In this document: positions 11,486 to 22,910 of the stretch, piece after piece
How positions within the stretch are numbered: position 1 is the first letter of the stretch
How the letters are laid out: the number at the start of each line of letters is the position of its first letter
Assembly: GCA_040954595.2 (NCBI GenBank)
Contig: CM082579.2
Coordinates: forward strand, 13,516,001 to 13,580,000
Length of the DNA stretch: 64,000 nucleotides
Reading direction: 5' to 3'
Source: Balanoglossus misakiensis
Taxonomy: Eukaryota > Hemichordata
Notes under the pieces: generated by a model
The model's database searches: none
Told to the model about the DNA's origin: nothing
The model's input: the letters and a program-made list of their open reading frames with translations, nothing else
Position numbers and translations under genes: made by a program

Positions 11486-13073
11486 ATTGTCATTTTGACT
11501 CGTATACTCAGAGTTTCGGAAACTTGATCAAGTAATATGACTTCAGAGAGGGGGGGGGGGAGCAGTATCCCCTTCCATTTATTGGCTGTTTAAACAGATG
11601 TGTCAGTTATGTTGAAGCATTCTTCTTGCTTTATGCAGATGCAATTTGCGCCCCCATCCTCTACATACTGTAATCAGTCTCAGTGTTTGCCTGCTCGAGA
11701 TTGTCAGTTTTTCATTAAAAGGAAATATTCATTTAAATTAAGCTTTAAATAATCTTATATATGATATTAATTATGTCTATTAAATGACATTTCATAATAT
11801 ATCAAGATCAACACTTATGTATGACAAAACAGGCCAAAAATGAAAGAAAATCTAAAATTCCTGTATTTTTTAAAAAGTGCAATTTTGCAATGAAAAATGA
11901 AAATCTAATGTTTCAGCGGTGTACATTTACTTGCATGAGTTCTAGTGGAGGAGATCATGTTTTGTTTATGAAGTTCAATAGTCAGAAATGCAACGTTTTC
12001 ATTGTTTCTTGCATTTCCCACGGTGGCAGCCATATTCCTTTATGGCAAAGCTTTATTATTTATCTGGTTAAAACTTGCAAATGCACTCATATTTAGGGTT
12101 AAAAATACTTGTATACAGTTCAGTGCCTACATCTGCATGGACTAATACTAGTAAAGTTTGAAAAAAAATGATAATTATCCCTAAAGTTTCAACTTATATG
12201 CCTGTAAGCGACATACCTTGTATGTGCATGAATTTGTCGTCAACCGGAAACGGATTACTTGTATGAAAATGTTTGGAGTTCTCGCAGCGATTTTAAATTC
12301 ACCACTATTTTCTTGTGCTGGCCATCTGAAAGGCAGCATGGTTGTCAAAGGATAAATCTTTTATGTCAACCGAGCAACATATTTAATATCATGAAGTGTA
12401 CACAACATTTGCACTGCTGGAACTATCATGACCACAATACTTGTTTACAATACTTGTTTACCATTGAGGTCAACTGGACCCCTATAAAAACGGTAGAACC
12501 GTTTTAATCCAGCTGACTTTCAAATTGCAAAGTACCGTCACAATCAAATTTGATAAGCCTATTTATATGCATTAATTCAAGTTTAAAGGAAAACTCATGA
12601 AAAAATGTGCGTTTTGTGTTTACCCCACTGTGTTCACTGATCAGGTTTGCAAAATACATTCAACCTTATGTAGTATGGTAATCAAACACTTAAAATGTGA
12701 TGTCATATAACAAAGGCGTGTTGAAATACCCTGAAAGAAATAAAGTGTCTGTTTTACTTCTTACAATATACCATGCCAACAATTCTGCTGATGCAAAATT
12801 CAGTTGATGCAACACTTACAGATGTATGCACAGAACATAAAATCAGTATGGGAACCCTCCATTAAAACTTTTGCACTTTGTACCTGACTTGGCTATTGTC
12901 AAGTCGTGTCACTTAATATGTAATATTACCTGTAATCTGTTTGGTTTTGTTATTATTTTGTTATTTCATGCGTCCTTGAGCTTGGTGGGTGACACACTTT
13001 ACACACCTGCTTGTTGCATGCATGGCACTATTTTTTGACTAAAAATGTTCCTTCCAGGCCATTAAATTACCTA
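11486..13073. other. No recognisable gene; G11 run
   Basis: A run of 11 G lies at 11550-11560. Short open frames at 11821-12096 and 12259-12507 show no domain and no splice context that I can support. Confidence 0.55.
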
Positions 13074-13075
13074 TA

Positions 13076-13250
13076 CAGTAAAACTCCAATTATCCATATC
13101 CAATTATCCGAACTGTTTGGTTATCCAAACTGCTGTCATGTCCCCCAAACAGTTCTTTTGTATAGGATCGCTATCCGAATAACCGAACTGTCTGCATATC
13201 CGAACAAAATCAATGTCCCCCTGTCAATTCGGATAATTGGAGTTTTACTG
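13076..13250. mobile_element. 175-bp pogo/Tc1-mariner-like MITE with perfect 20-bp TIRs
   Basis: The element begins CAGTAAAACTCCAATTATCC and ends with its exact reverse complement. TA dinucleotides flank it on both sides (13074-13075 and 13251-13252). The CAGT start, the TA target site and internal ATCCGAA-type repeats fit non-autonomous pogo or Tc1-mariner elements. There is no coding capacity. Confidence 0.88.
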
Positions 13251-13407
13251 TATTGGGATATATCTTCATTTTGGCAATTTGTACGATGGGTAAACACTAT
13301 TTGACGGGCGGAGAAGGCCTGCTTATTGATATGTATTCTATTGCAACCAATCAGTACACATAGTTAGAGACTGCTCAGCACTCCAGATCTTATATCGAGA
13401 GCGGCCA

Positions 13408-13547
13408 CTGTTTCGCGAGTATAAATTTTCGCGTTCTCTTATTTCATTCACTGCATCGTTATCTTCAAAAAAAATTACGTGACACTTTATTTTTACACTA
13501 TTTTGGCACTTGCGTATTTGGCGAAAATGTATTGCTCGCGAAAAATT
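13408..13547. repeat. Inverted repeat with TTTCGCGAG arms
   Basis: A left arm around 13411-13433 (TTTCGCGAGTATAAATTTTC) pairs imperfectly with a right arm around 13517-13546 that contains GAAAATGTATTGCTCGCGAAA. The arms are about 22 bp and the spacer about 85 bp. The motif resembles the end sequences of the MITE at 15425, so this may be a decayed relative. Confidence 0.5.
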
Positions 13548-13890
13548 AAAGCCGCTTGCACACGTGCCATTGTTAGGGCGCCCTTTTTGGGATTATAAAA
13601 TTTGGTAAACATTTCTTATCAGTGACTCAAATACTTTTGCATGCACATGTGTATAAAAGGGACAGGGTCATCGCCCTCTACGCGCGTCCACAGCAGCGTG
13701 ACTAAAGGTCACAATGTTCACACGTGATTTGAGTCGCTGTTTAGTGCAGCGCCCCGACCCAGGTCCCACCCCTCAACACCGTCCCCAAAAAAGCCGCTCT
13801 CACCTTTTCACACGTGGCACTTACAAATTAACGCCGCCCTAGGGCCACTGCTGGGGCGGCGTTGATGGCACGTGTGAAAGGCACTAAAGT
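13548..13890. mobile_element. GC-rich element with CACACGTGCCAT inverted ends
   Basis: CACACGTGCCAT near 13558 is matched in reverse complement by ATGGCACGTGTG near 13866-13877. The arms extend imperfectly into GCCGC and GGCGCC sequence, and a third related motif (CACACGTGGCAC) lies near 13810. The interior is much more GC-rich than its surroundings. Target-site duplication is unclear. It is probably a short DNA element or a decayed foldback. Confidence 0.45.
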
Positions 13891-14140
13891 GTTTTACAGT
13901 ATGTACTTTTTAATCCCTTCAAATATTTGAATATGATTAATTCCATGATAAGTGGGACAAGAAACCACAGTTGATACCCCAAAAAAATATTGAGAAAATA
14001 ACCCGAAGTTGGAGTTACTGAGCTTTAAATTGATTTCAATAATCTCCCAAGTGAAAATTGGCTGAAGCTCCTGTAGTCAGTTACCTGTTGGTAGATTGAC
14101 ACATGACAATGATTGACTGTTTACACTTTTGATCTTTTAG

Positions 14141-14359
14141 AGGAATATTCAAGCACTGCAGGAGAATCTAGAGATAGCACAGAAAATAAGAACTTGAATT
14201 GAAGAATCAGCAAGATCAACATGCACGACAAAATCAACTCATAACACAAAGACAACAACAAAAGCAATTACAAAGATAGCCCAACAACAACAACAAGCAG
14301 TGCAAGCACAGCCATCCAATATACAATCAACAAATCAACAACTAAGACACCACTTTCAA
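14141..14359 (+). pseudogene. Ser/Thr-rich mucin-like exon, length in frame but internally frameshifted
   Basis: The exon lies between a good acceptor (TTGATCTTTTAG) and a consensus donor (TCAA then GTAAGT). It is 219 bp, a multiple of three, so the phase 1-1 rule of the three upstream exons is kept. The first part reads EYSSTAGESRDSTENKNLN and then hits TGA at 14200 and TAA at 14242. A second frame across the middle reads STCTTKSTHNTKTTTKAITK. The original frame resumes with SPTTTTSSASTAIQYTINKS and then TTKTPLS. Two compensating indels in an ancestral Thr/Ser-rich exon would explain this. Such segments are O-glycosylated stalks in EGF-containing surface proteins. The alternative is a chance low-complexity CAA/ACA tract. 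Confidence 0.5.
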
Positions 14360-14650
14360 GTAAGTTGTCACAATAATGTGAACAGTGAATATTTTGAAAA
14401 CCAAGACTGATACCCGTGTCACTCCTGGGAATTGTTATGTGGGGAAAAATAAAATCATTTTTCTCAAAAAAGGAGCTTTCTTGATGTTACAAATAACATG
14501 TTCTGTGCCATTCCCGAAATTATCTTAATGTATTTGGGACCTGACAGTCACACAGAATAAATTCAAAGCACTATTTGCCCAAAGCAGACCTAAATTACAG
14601 ACAGAGGAATACAACAAATCTTGTCTCATTCTTATTTTCAATTCTTCTAG

Positions 14651-14740
14651 TTTTTCCATGGTATCAGTGTGGAAGCACTGATGATAACCTCCGTCAAACA
14701 GTTTTAAATGCAGACAATCGTCTTACTCTTATGCACATAT
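14651..14740 (+). CDS. Possible fifth exon, right end unclear
   Basis: A very good acceptor (TTTCAATTCTTCTAG) precedes an open stretch. Joined in phase 1 it reads I-FPWYQCGSTDDNLRQTVLNA and continues. I could not choose a convincing donor, so the end coordinate is nominal. No domain is recognised. Distance and phase fit a continuation of the exon series from 6331 to 14359. Confidence 0.25.
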
Positions 14741-14848
14741 GTGTAATTTTGTGTGTACAAAATAAGATCAAATCCAAATATCTGCAAATTTTATGTGCAT
14801 GCATTCAAATAGTGGACTGCCTTCACTTCCTTTCATATTTCTTGCCCA

Positions 14849-14850
<2 letters not shown>

Positions 14851-14891
<41 letters not shown>
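14851..14891. repeat. (AT)20 microsatellite
   Basis: An uninterrupted AT dinucleotide run just downstream of the 14651 exon candidate. Confidence 0.97.
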
Positions 14892-14894
<3 letters not shown>

Positions 14895-15424
14895 AAGACT
14901 TTCATTTTGTCTCTTCTTTTCACTCAATTTGCTGTTTTTTTTTCCTAATTTACGACACAGAGTATGGTTGCCGCCATCTTGTCTGTTGTATAGACAGAAT
15001 TGTGTCATTGATAAAGTTTTTGTAACCAGAATCTCTGCTTTGGCACATGCGCATTAGACGATCATAACCCTTTAACAAAAGTCTGCTTAGAATTTAAATC
15101 ACATTGTTTTCAAAATGTCTGCATCTGATTACATGGTGAATTAAAGCTGAAAGCAGTGTTCACTGGGCCCAAGCGATTCCCAGGGTTCCCAGATCAAATA
15201 ACACAGAATGGTTATTCCAGTGTAGTAACAGAATAGACTTGTTCTGTACTAATTCTTGCATTAGCTTTACTTTGTTTCCATCGTAATACCTTATTTCAAT
15301 ATGACCATATTTGTATGCGAGACAGATGTAACTGGTTGTCAGTGTCTATCGTAATACAAAGTCTGCCATACACAAAGCAACTATGCATTGTCTTCTGGTG
15401 TGAAAAAAAGATACTTAGGATGTA

Positions 15425-15632
15425 CTGTAAAACAGGAAATTTTCACGAGCGATAAATTTGCATGAATCATGCAAGAGCCAAAATAACCTGAAAACTAAAA
15501 AGTCGCAAAAAAAATGTTTTTCTGAAATAATGATGAATTGAAATTCGAGAATGCGAAAATTAATCATTACATAACAGTCGCCACTTTTGATATTGCGAAA
15601 ATTTCCTGTTGGGAAAATTTCATGTTTTACAG
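15425..15632. mobile_element. 208-bp TA-flanked MITE
   Basis: The left end CTGTAAAACAGGAAATTTTC pairs with the right end GAAAATTTCATGTTTTACAG, with one mismatch in 20 bp. TA flanks both ends (15423-15424 and 15633-15634). The interior has GCGAAAA-type sub-terminal motifs. It is non-coding and looks like a Tc1-mariner-type miniature element. The open frames overlapping it at 15415-15762 (minus) and 15538-15729 (plus) are artefacts of the element. Confidence 0.85.
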
Positions 15633-15653
15633 TAATATATACCCATTTTTTCT

Positions 15654-15980
15654 GCTTCCAAAACGAACATTTAGAGTCATGCATGCCACTGGCCCAATAA
15701 AACCTGATAGCCCTTGCTGGGAACTGTGATGTAACTAGCATCCCCCTCGAAGTCACGCACATAAACTGATCAATGGTGATTGTGTGTAAAGATACAGTGA
15801 AGGCAAGGCTAATCTAAAGTCAAAATGGTACTCATCCTTAACAACACATGTATCCTTTGACCAATCAATGGAAAAAAAAAGTCTGTGATTGACTTCAAAG
15901 TGATATTAATTACATCACAATTCCCAGCAAGGGGTATCGTGCTTTATTGGGGCAGTGGCATGCATAGTTTTTGGAAGCAA
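15654..15980. repeat. Large stem-loop with arms of about 80 bp
   Basis: The left arm starts GCTTCCAAAA and contains ATGCATGCCACTG and CCTTGCTGGGAA. It is matched in reverse complement near 15918-15980. Arm identity is high by eye, with a few mismatches and a small indel, and the spacer is about 170 bp. It abuts the MITE at 15425, so the two may be one compound insertion. Confidence 0.75.
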
Positions 15981-15985
15981 AGCTG

Positions 15986-17294
15986 ACAAAATACAGCTAT
16001 ATACTAGACTAATATTTCATTAAAGCCTGATCATTAAACTGAAGAACGTATCTCTAAAATTGCTCTCTATTTCTCCCTCAGGGAAAAGAGCAATAGACAA
16101 AACTTTGAGTGACAGATCTTCCAGTTGTGTACTTATCATTTGTATTACCCAATCACAGACTTTGTGTTATTGGTCATTTATCTGTCCAATTTTAATACTC
16201 TTGTGTTCAGTGGAGCATTACACCAAAGAAGTCACACTATGACAGTGACAATAAAACACTTGCAAAAACATGGATTGCTCAGGTCAGCCTATCTGGTTAC
16301 AGATTACCTGTGAACCAACTAATCCAGCTATAATGAATGTGTTTCATTATATACAGAGAATTGTAGGTTGTTTGAGACGTGTTAATATCACACTCTAGCA
16401 TGGGGCAATGTTCACACGTTTATATTTATCATGTGAACGCCACAAAGTCACCAGCTCTTGATGTTCATTTTTTTTGGAATAATTTGTTATGATCTGATTG
16501 CTGAAAATTGAATTGAAGCTGAACCTACAGCATATGTGTGGACATAACATGTTTATACTTCCATGTAGTAATTTGTGTTACAGCCAAACAATTAAATAAC
16601 ACCATTATAACAAAATTAACGAAACTCACCCCAGGGCTATCACTAATTTGAAGGGATGCTGATCCAGAGTTAATGGTTCATTGGGGAGTCTAACAGTGTT
16701 TTGAAATGTCACATTGTAATTTGAAAGTTAGGCTTGGGTAGTGACAATGTTATTACATTGTTGTGTACAAAATTTGAATGGAGCTCTATGAAAAGAGAAA
16801 AGTGGTGTGTGGAAAAAATCAGTCTCTGTGCTAATATCCAGTGCCTTCATTCGACTCTCAAGGAAAGTTTGGTAAAACAATGAACTTTTTGTGTGTCAGC
16901 ATTATTGGGAAAGATTAAGCCCACACATGTATTCAATTTAGATAAAAATGGAAAATTACCATCAGCCTTTTTTCTTAGCACTCTCACCTTTCACCCAATT
17001 CCCTGTGTAGACATCCAACTTTCCAGCAGGAAACAATGGATTTGGACCAAACCATTCGTTCACTTGAATATATATGTAATATCTGTATGTATGTAACACC
17101 TGTATTCTTTGCAGTCATCATTTAATCATTTATGCATGAGAACACCTTTCTAGTAATGATAGAACTTACAGTCTATTTGATGATCTCAATTATATGCAAA
17201 CCACCAGGATGTTTCATTTGACTAATGAACTCAAGGTAATGCGCCACCATAGTGTAGATTGCTGATATAAAAGGACACCATGCATATACTTAGT
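15986..17294. other. No recognisable gene
   Basis: AT-rich sequence. Short frames near 16060-16313 and 16893-17096 show no domain. Nothing else recognised. Confidence 0.6.
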
Positions 17295-17613
17295 CAGTTC
17301 ACCTCTGTATCCAGACCGGCCACATGTATGAACTGAAGATGTCTATGTTCAATTTCAGGTTAGTTTTCCTTGTACTTTACCTGTAGCTTGAAGCATTTTT
17401 ATATAGGTGCATTCTACTGGCTCATTTTAGCACAAGTAATTGGTGTCTGAACTTGCGTCAAGTCTTCAATTGTACTTCTGTATTTTTCACTTGAATGAAT
17501 TTTTGTGTATTCTGCTGTAGGTGAACTCCCATACATGTGCGTAATTTAGCAGTTCACCTGTGTAGCCAGACCGGCCACACATATGAACTGATGATGTCCC
17601 TGTTCAATTTCAG
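17295..17613 (+). repeat. Duplicated 64-bp motif (17295-17358 and 17550-17613)
   Basis: Both copies begin CAGTTCACCT, contain CCAGACCGGCCAC, then ATGAACTGA, and end TGTTCAATTTCAG. CAGTTCA and TGAACTG within each copy form short inverted ends around CCAGACCGGCCAC. Both copies end in a sequence that looks like a splice acceptor, but no open exon follows either. Confidence 0.7.
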
Positions 17614-18780
17614 TTAAGAAATGTTATAGGCCTATGTCTTGTGAAACCTTTAAACCATGTTGGTGTGTTTTGTGGTGAACGGCGACACCCGTGACAAGTA
17701 TGTTAGAATCAAACTATTAGATGCATGTGAAGAAATATAGTCTGTTATAAGGAAGTGACTGGAGTGAAGGAGACCTCGTACGACGAAAAGTACTTTAATA
17801 GACTCGAAATGCAATCAAATTACAATCGAGATATAATGCATTTATATATGCTTAAAAAGGTAAATTAATGAATGGTGTCAACAAAATAAACGTTCATGAT
17901 ACATTTAGATCATTTTCTCGTCCAGCTAGGGGGTTCAACGTCAAAAGGAAAGTTCACTATTCAAATGCAAATAAAGTCATTAAAGAGTCCTAATCTCTTC
18001 TATCCAGTGACCATAGTAGCCAAACAATTAAAATCACGTTTTTAATATCAATATTCACATACATTGCTTTTTACTTTTCTTGAATTTCCTAACATTTTTT
18101 TATTTTAACAAAAACAAGAGCCTTTCATGACCACTTATTGACTTTCGAAAATATTTCATGTAATCAGCCATTCATTTTATGTGTGTGTGAAGAATGACCC
18201 TCTGAGGCTGTTGAATCATGTATAGTGCTGAAGGGGAGGGGGGGACACCATTCCTCAATTTTGTTGATTTTGCATAAGATGCTAAGTTGGTATTTTCCAC
18301 ACATTGCTTTTTGTACTGAGAATTACTCAGTTCTTAAGAAGAGCTTTTGACTAAGATTTCATTGTATTTACAAGACTGCCAGAGTATGTAAATAGTATAT
18401 GCAGCATTAGGAAGGAATATCTTTGATATTTTTATTCCAACAATTTTCCTATCATGATAAATAAGTAGACAGATATATCATGTTAGGATTTTTGCATACT
18501 TAAAATAAATATTCTGATAAAATGAGTGCTTTTGTCTGTCTCTTTGATTTCAGGTGAGGATCAGTATTTGTTGTTGCTTTTCCTGCACAGATTCCAATCA
18601 GAAGGCAATTGTGATTACCAGTATGTTCTGTCTGATTGAAGTTTGAGTTTTCTTAGGACCTGAATATCGCTCTAACAAATGGTTTGCTTTCAGATGTGGA
18701 GTTAAGCGCTGGTGATAGTTTTGGCTATTCTGTTCTCTCACTTTGGCTGTTCTGTTCTCTGTTTTTGTCTGATCTCGGAC
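17614..18780. other. No recognisable gene
   Basis: AT-rich sequence with a GGGGAGGGGGGG run near 18233-18243. Nothing supported. Confidence 0.6.
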
Positions 18781-18786
18781 ACATTA

Positions 18787-19330
18787 GCTGAAAACTACTG
18801 GTCAGATTTCTTTGAAAATTGGTATGCATATATCTTCTGCCAACATCACAGAGCTCTATAAGTTTTGACCTTATATCGTGAATTTTCTACTTTTTATGAC
18901 TTTTGTCATTTTTTCCACATCTTCTATGAAAGTGATTGGTCGATTTCTCTAAAAAAAATTCAGTATAATTATAAAGCTTCCTATAGGTGATCTTTGTTTT
19001 TTTTTCAAATTGTTGCTAAGTTTGCGTATTTGTAATTATGGGCCAAATTTTGCAATTTTTGGTCAAAATTCGTTTTCTCGGAAATCGCTTGTCAGATTGC
19101 TTTGAAAATTGGTAGGCATGTTTTCAGGGTTAAGCAATTGTGAGTTGTGTTAAATTTTTGCTGAAATGTGCATATTTATGTTCTTGAGGTAGGGCCTAAC
19201 TGTTGCAATTTTTCGTCAGAAGTTTTTGTCCTTGAAACCACTTGTTAGATTGCTTTGAACTTCGGTAAGCATGTTCCTTATACTGATTGATGTAAGATAT
19301 TGTACAATTATGGTGATGTTTGAATATTTG
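18787..19330 (+). repeat. Degenerate tandem repeat, block 1
   Basis: At least three spaced copies of a motif, roughly a CTTGTCAGATTGCTTTGAAA core followed by TTGGTAGGCATGTTCC, occur near 18800, 19088 and 19245. Between copies are TTGCAATTTTTGGTCAAAA-like stretches. The same family recurs at 22500-22900. Confidence 0.7.
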
Positions 19331-20479
19331 AGTTTGGCAGTTTTGGGACAGTTTTTTGAAATTAGGTCATATCAGCTCGTGTGGTATTAGGTCAATAACA
19401 ACAAATTAAGTCCAAACGTTGGCCACGCTTCCTACTTTAATATAGCACAAGTATGAAAAAACGACCAGTTTGTGTTACGTTACCTGCTTTCATTGAGAGC
19501 AGCGCCCGCAAGTGAGTTTTTTAGAAAATTTGATCAAATTCATGATGAATCGAATTGAATCGACGTTTATTCCAGCTGGGAGCACTTTATAGACTACAAA
19601 GTTGTTTTGTTAGATGGGTAAAATTTAAGACCACTCGACCAATGCAGAGGGAAGTTGTCAAAATCGACGAAACAAAGCGAGAAAATGGCAATTTGCGCTG
19701 TCGACATATTTCTTCTCCTGCCTCGAATTATCAATCCCATGGAACCCCCCCCCCCCCCCCCGGCGCGCCCGAAAAAAATATATATCAATCAGGGATCATC
19801 ATAAAACTCGACTATGAATCGGACATGAAATCAAACTCGACGATGGAAAAGCAGCCGATTCCGAGATAAACGCATCCCGATAGGATGAGAACTCCGCCAT
19901 GTGACTTCATCTAATTTCTCTGCAAACATGGAGGGGTTGTACGTTGGTAATGTGTTTACAAAGCAAAGTTAAGACATAAGTCCGAACATGACCGTGGTCC
20001 GAAGCTTGGACACTCTTATCAAACAGAGCAGTACAGTGTGTGGAGACATCGCCCGTAAGACACACCACCGGCCCTGCCACACTGAGCTGCAATATGCTCT
20101 TGGCTCGTAGCCGTCCCAGTCGGTAACAAGTCGTTACGGCACTTATTCTTTTCGGTTCGGCCTTTAATGTACGCGACCCCGGCCGTTTCGTCCTAGCTGC
20201 AAACCGATTCTTCAATTTGCAGTTCAGTAAAGTTGGCGAACGGGATAGTCTGTTAACGGAAAACGCAGGCCTATACACAGTGCTGGCGAACGGGACAAAA
20301 GGCCACAATAAAAGCGAGCGTGTTGTCAGATCAGTGGGACTATCATAACACGAATACATAACATGTGGAAGGGCTAGGCCTAATTTTCTCCTGAGAAAGT
20401 TCAATTCGTGTTCTGTCGATGTGAAATTGTGTTTATTTAATGCTTTTTGTAATAACATTTATGACTTTCATTTATGGTG
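19331..20479. other. CpG-richer sequence with a C17 run; no supported gene
   Basis: A run of 17 C lies at 19745-19761. Base composition shifts to higher GC from about 19500. The longest open frame of the window (19907-20458, minus, 183 codons) lies here, but its translation shows no recognisable domain. A short ATG frame at 19929 on the plus strand is also unsupported. A CpG island or an old repeat could explain the open frames. Confidence 0.4.
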
Positions 20480-20880
20480 CGATTATAATATCCGGAATAT
20501 CATCGTATGTCACAACAATGCACTTCGAAGACTTCTTGGTCACCCGGACACGAAAGTGCCTCTAAAATATTTTTTCTAAACGCCGTAAACTGCTTCTCCG
20601 TCATGAGAAGAAAAGTCGCTTTTAATTTTTCTGTTCGTCTCTGTACTAGTCCCAATGTTTTGATCAATCGTCTTGTCTCATGAGATATGCGCTTTTATGG
20701 ACTACATACCCACTGGATTGACATTTTACATTGATTCTTAAAACTATTATATTTTTTACATTTATTTCATTTATTACTTTTCTAGTGTTTTTGTCAGTTT
20801 TTGTAACCTATTTCTATGGACGGTTGTGTCTGAAATAAAGATAAATAATAATCATAATAATAATAAAATAATAATTACGA
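20480..20880 (+). mobile_element. Second CR1-like non-LTR 3' end, frameshifted
   Basis: The plus strand shows a NNALRRLLGHP segment near 20516, then in another frame MRRKVAFNFSVRLCTSPNVL from 20603. This aligns with LHRKLLYSLATRLLNSSNAV of the copy at 1-414. A 3' UTR follows with GAAATAAAGAT near 20832 and an AATAAT-type tail to about 20877. At least one frameshift and stops make it dead. The match of tail type and order with the copy at window start supports a shared family. Confidence 0.72.
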
Positions 20881-22424
20881 TCCCGAGATTACGATAAGCA
20901 TAGGGACATTATAACGAGCCAACGTGAAACTGACATGGAAACGATCGACAGTACGGTAGAGCACAGTGACTGCTGGTAGAGCGAGCGTGTTGCTGTGCGG
21001 GAGGCATTTACCATGTTTGTTTACAACACACACCGACATGACCTGTGGCCGCAGTTGCAGCCTCCTAAGCGACCTAACCCAAGCAGTTTACGATCTCGGG
21101 TATCGTGGTCTGACTGACCAAAATGACACAGAAAGAGAAACACATTAGGAAGTATTATAGCTCTGTTTCCTCGAAGTCGAATAAGTGTTCACAACACAAG
21201 GCACATCAAACCCGTTGCTCAGACATCGGAAGTTTGCAGTTCGCTTGCCTGGTTTGAAATGCGTGGCTGTGGTAGAAATTACCCACTGTGCCCCCCCCCC
21301 CCCGATTTTATTGTGTAGACAATGAGGCACTCACACTCAAAAAGCAAATGAGATATTCTTTCGAATGCGAGCATGTTCCAGAGCGTTCTAAAGAAATAAA
21401 ATATGCAGCTGTAGCATGTATGCATATTCATTAGTGTGTCGTAATGCTAACTTTGGTCTGTGATTGGGTAACACGTTCTACTCACCATAACAACAGGTGA
21501 TCATTGATCCGTTTCCGGTGTGCGACGCCGGGTTTCGACCACTTTCCTTCTACTTGCCGCGGGATCAAGACGTCTTTTCGGTAGGCTCATAATCGAATCA
21601 TTGCTTTTAGTACAATAGCCTATTTAGCTATGTTACCGTCACTCGATTGTTTTGTCTGGTACTGGGTGACTTGCAGCTATCCGTACAACACCTTGTAGTT
21701 GAACAGAAGTAGGTTTAATTCCAGAAACAATTCCGAGCTACGGGCGTGCAGCTAGCCTGTCGGCTATTCTGGGTATGGCTGCGCTGGCTCCCGAATCAGG
21801 AGACCAGGAAGTCATAATCGAGAAAGTCTAGTCATATTTATAGGGTTATATTTTGTGAGAATTTTATTGCTAGGCCTCTTGCCTAAGCGCACGTAGGGCC
21901 AGTTTGTGAGATTGAAAAGGATGGCAGCGCTGCAGGATGTTTAGTGTCAAAATAGTCGACCATACTGTCGAACGGTTGTGGCAAAATGGCACGTCACTGT
22001 GGCGACATAAGGTACGGGTAGAACGTTTTTCTCTGGAAAGTCTCTTTGCTGGTGGACGGAACGATAGTTCCATACGTATAGTCTTTGTTTAGCGGAAGGT
22101 CAGGAAACCACGGTATTTTTCCATACATAATTCCATACGTTCTTTGAGGTTTTTATATGAGTCACCTCAGTGTTTGCAGGTGTTTTTTTTTATTTTACGG
22201 TTTAAACGTGGTTGGTGTATTTTCACTTTTCTGGTGAGATTTCCACCTCTCCGTTGGCATACTTAAAAAATTATCCTAATTTTTATTGGGAAAACCGATA
22301 AAACCAAAACCACAACTAAAGAAAATGTCTTAAACATTTTAACTTAGGCATTGTAATCTGTTTGGTGATAACCCTTTTAGCTTTGAGAGATAACCGATTT
22401 GATGTTTTAGTATAAGCCAATTTT
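20881..22424. other. CpG-richer stretch with C13 run
   Basis: GC and CpG content are visibly higher from 20880 to about 22100 than in flanking DNA. A run of 13 C lies at 21291-21303. An inverted CCAAT (GATTGG) lies near 21464. These are weak promoter-like hints upstream of the short frame at 21775. No gene is firmly supported. Confidence 0.4.
21775..21831 (+). CDS. Short ATG frame, possible first exon or chance
   Basis: ATG at 21775, preceded by GGGT, opens MAALAPESGDQEVIIEKV and stops at TAG 21829-21831. The composition looks like the start of a nuclear or cytosolic protein. A weak GT at 21826 could act as a donor before the stop. It lies in the CpG-richer segment, upstream of the splice-acceptor-bounded frame at 23681. 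The evidence is thin and the link to that exon is speculation. Confidence 0.12.
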   Translation: MAALAPESGDQEVIIEKV

Positions 22425-22499
22425 TTGACCAGGGCGACAAGGATTTTTTCTCCTAGAGTCGTGTTGCTTGGAAGCATACTTTTGTATGTGTGGTCCCAG

Positions 22500-22910
22500 T
22501 TGATGAAAACCTGGTTGATGAAAAATGTGCATATTTATAATTTTGTAGCAATTTTTGCCATTTTTGGTCAAAAATTGTTTCCTCTAAAACCGCTTGTGAG
22601 ATTGCTTTCAAATTTGGTAGGCTTGTTCCTTGGGGATAATTAAATAAGATGTTTAAAAAAATACTTGAAATTTACATATTTGCGTTTTGTGTGTGAAAGT
22701 TGTGGAATTTTTCATCAAAAATTATTTTCTTTCAAACTGCATGTCAGATCGCCTTGAGCTTTGGTAGGCATGTTCCCTGAAGCGATTGAAGTAAGATATT
22801 GTACAATTTTGGAGAAAATACTGATTTTTCTGAAACTGCATATGGGATTGCTTTGAAATTTGATAGGAATATTCCAATGGGTAACCCAAGTTTTGTCTGA
22901 TTGTGTTGAT
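22500..22910 (+). repeat. Degenerate tandem repeat, block 2
   Basis: Three copies of the same motif as block 1 occur near 22582, 22735 and 22843: ACCGCTTGTGAGATTGCTTT and variants, each followed by a GGTAGGCATGTTCC-like stretch. GTAAGATATTGTACAATT occurs in both blocks (19288 and 22791), confirming common origin. Confidence 0.72.

Noticed and set aside
19555-19869. 104-codon plus frame with a Pro run
   Set aside because: The Pro run is the C17 homopolymer. Nothing else in it resembles a domain.
19907-20458. Longest open frame in the window (minus, 183 codons)
   Set aside because: No domain, signal peptide or motif is recognisable. It lies in a CpG-richer stretch where stops are rarer, next to a retrotransposon end. 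Chance is the simpler reading.
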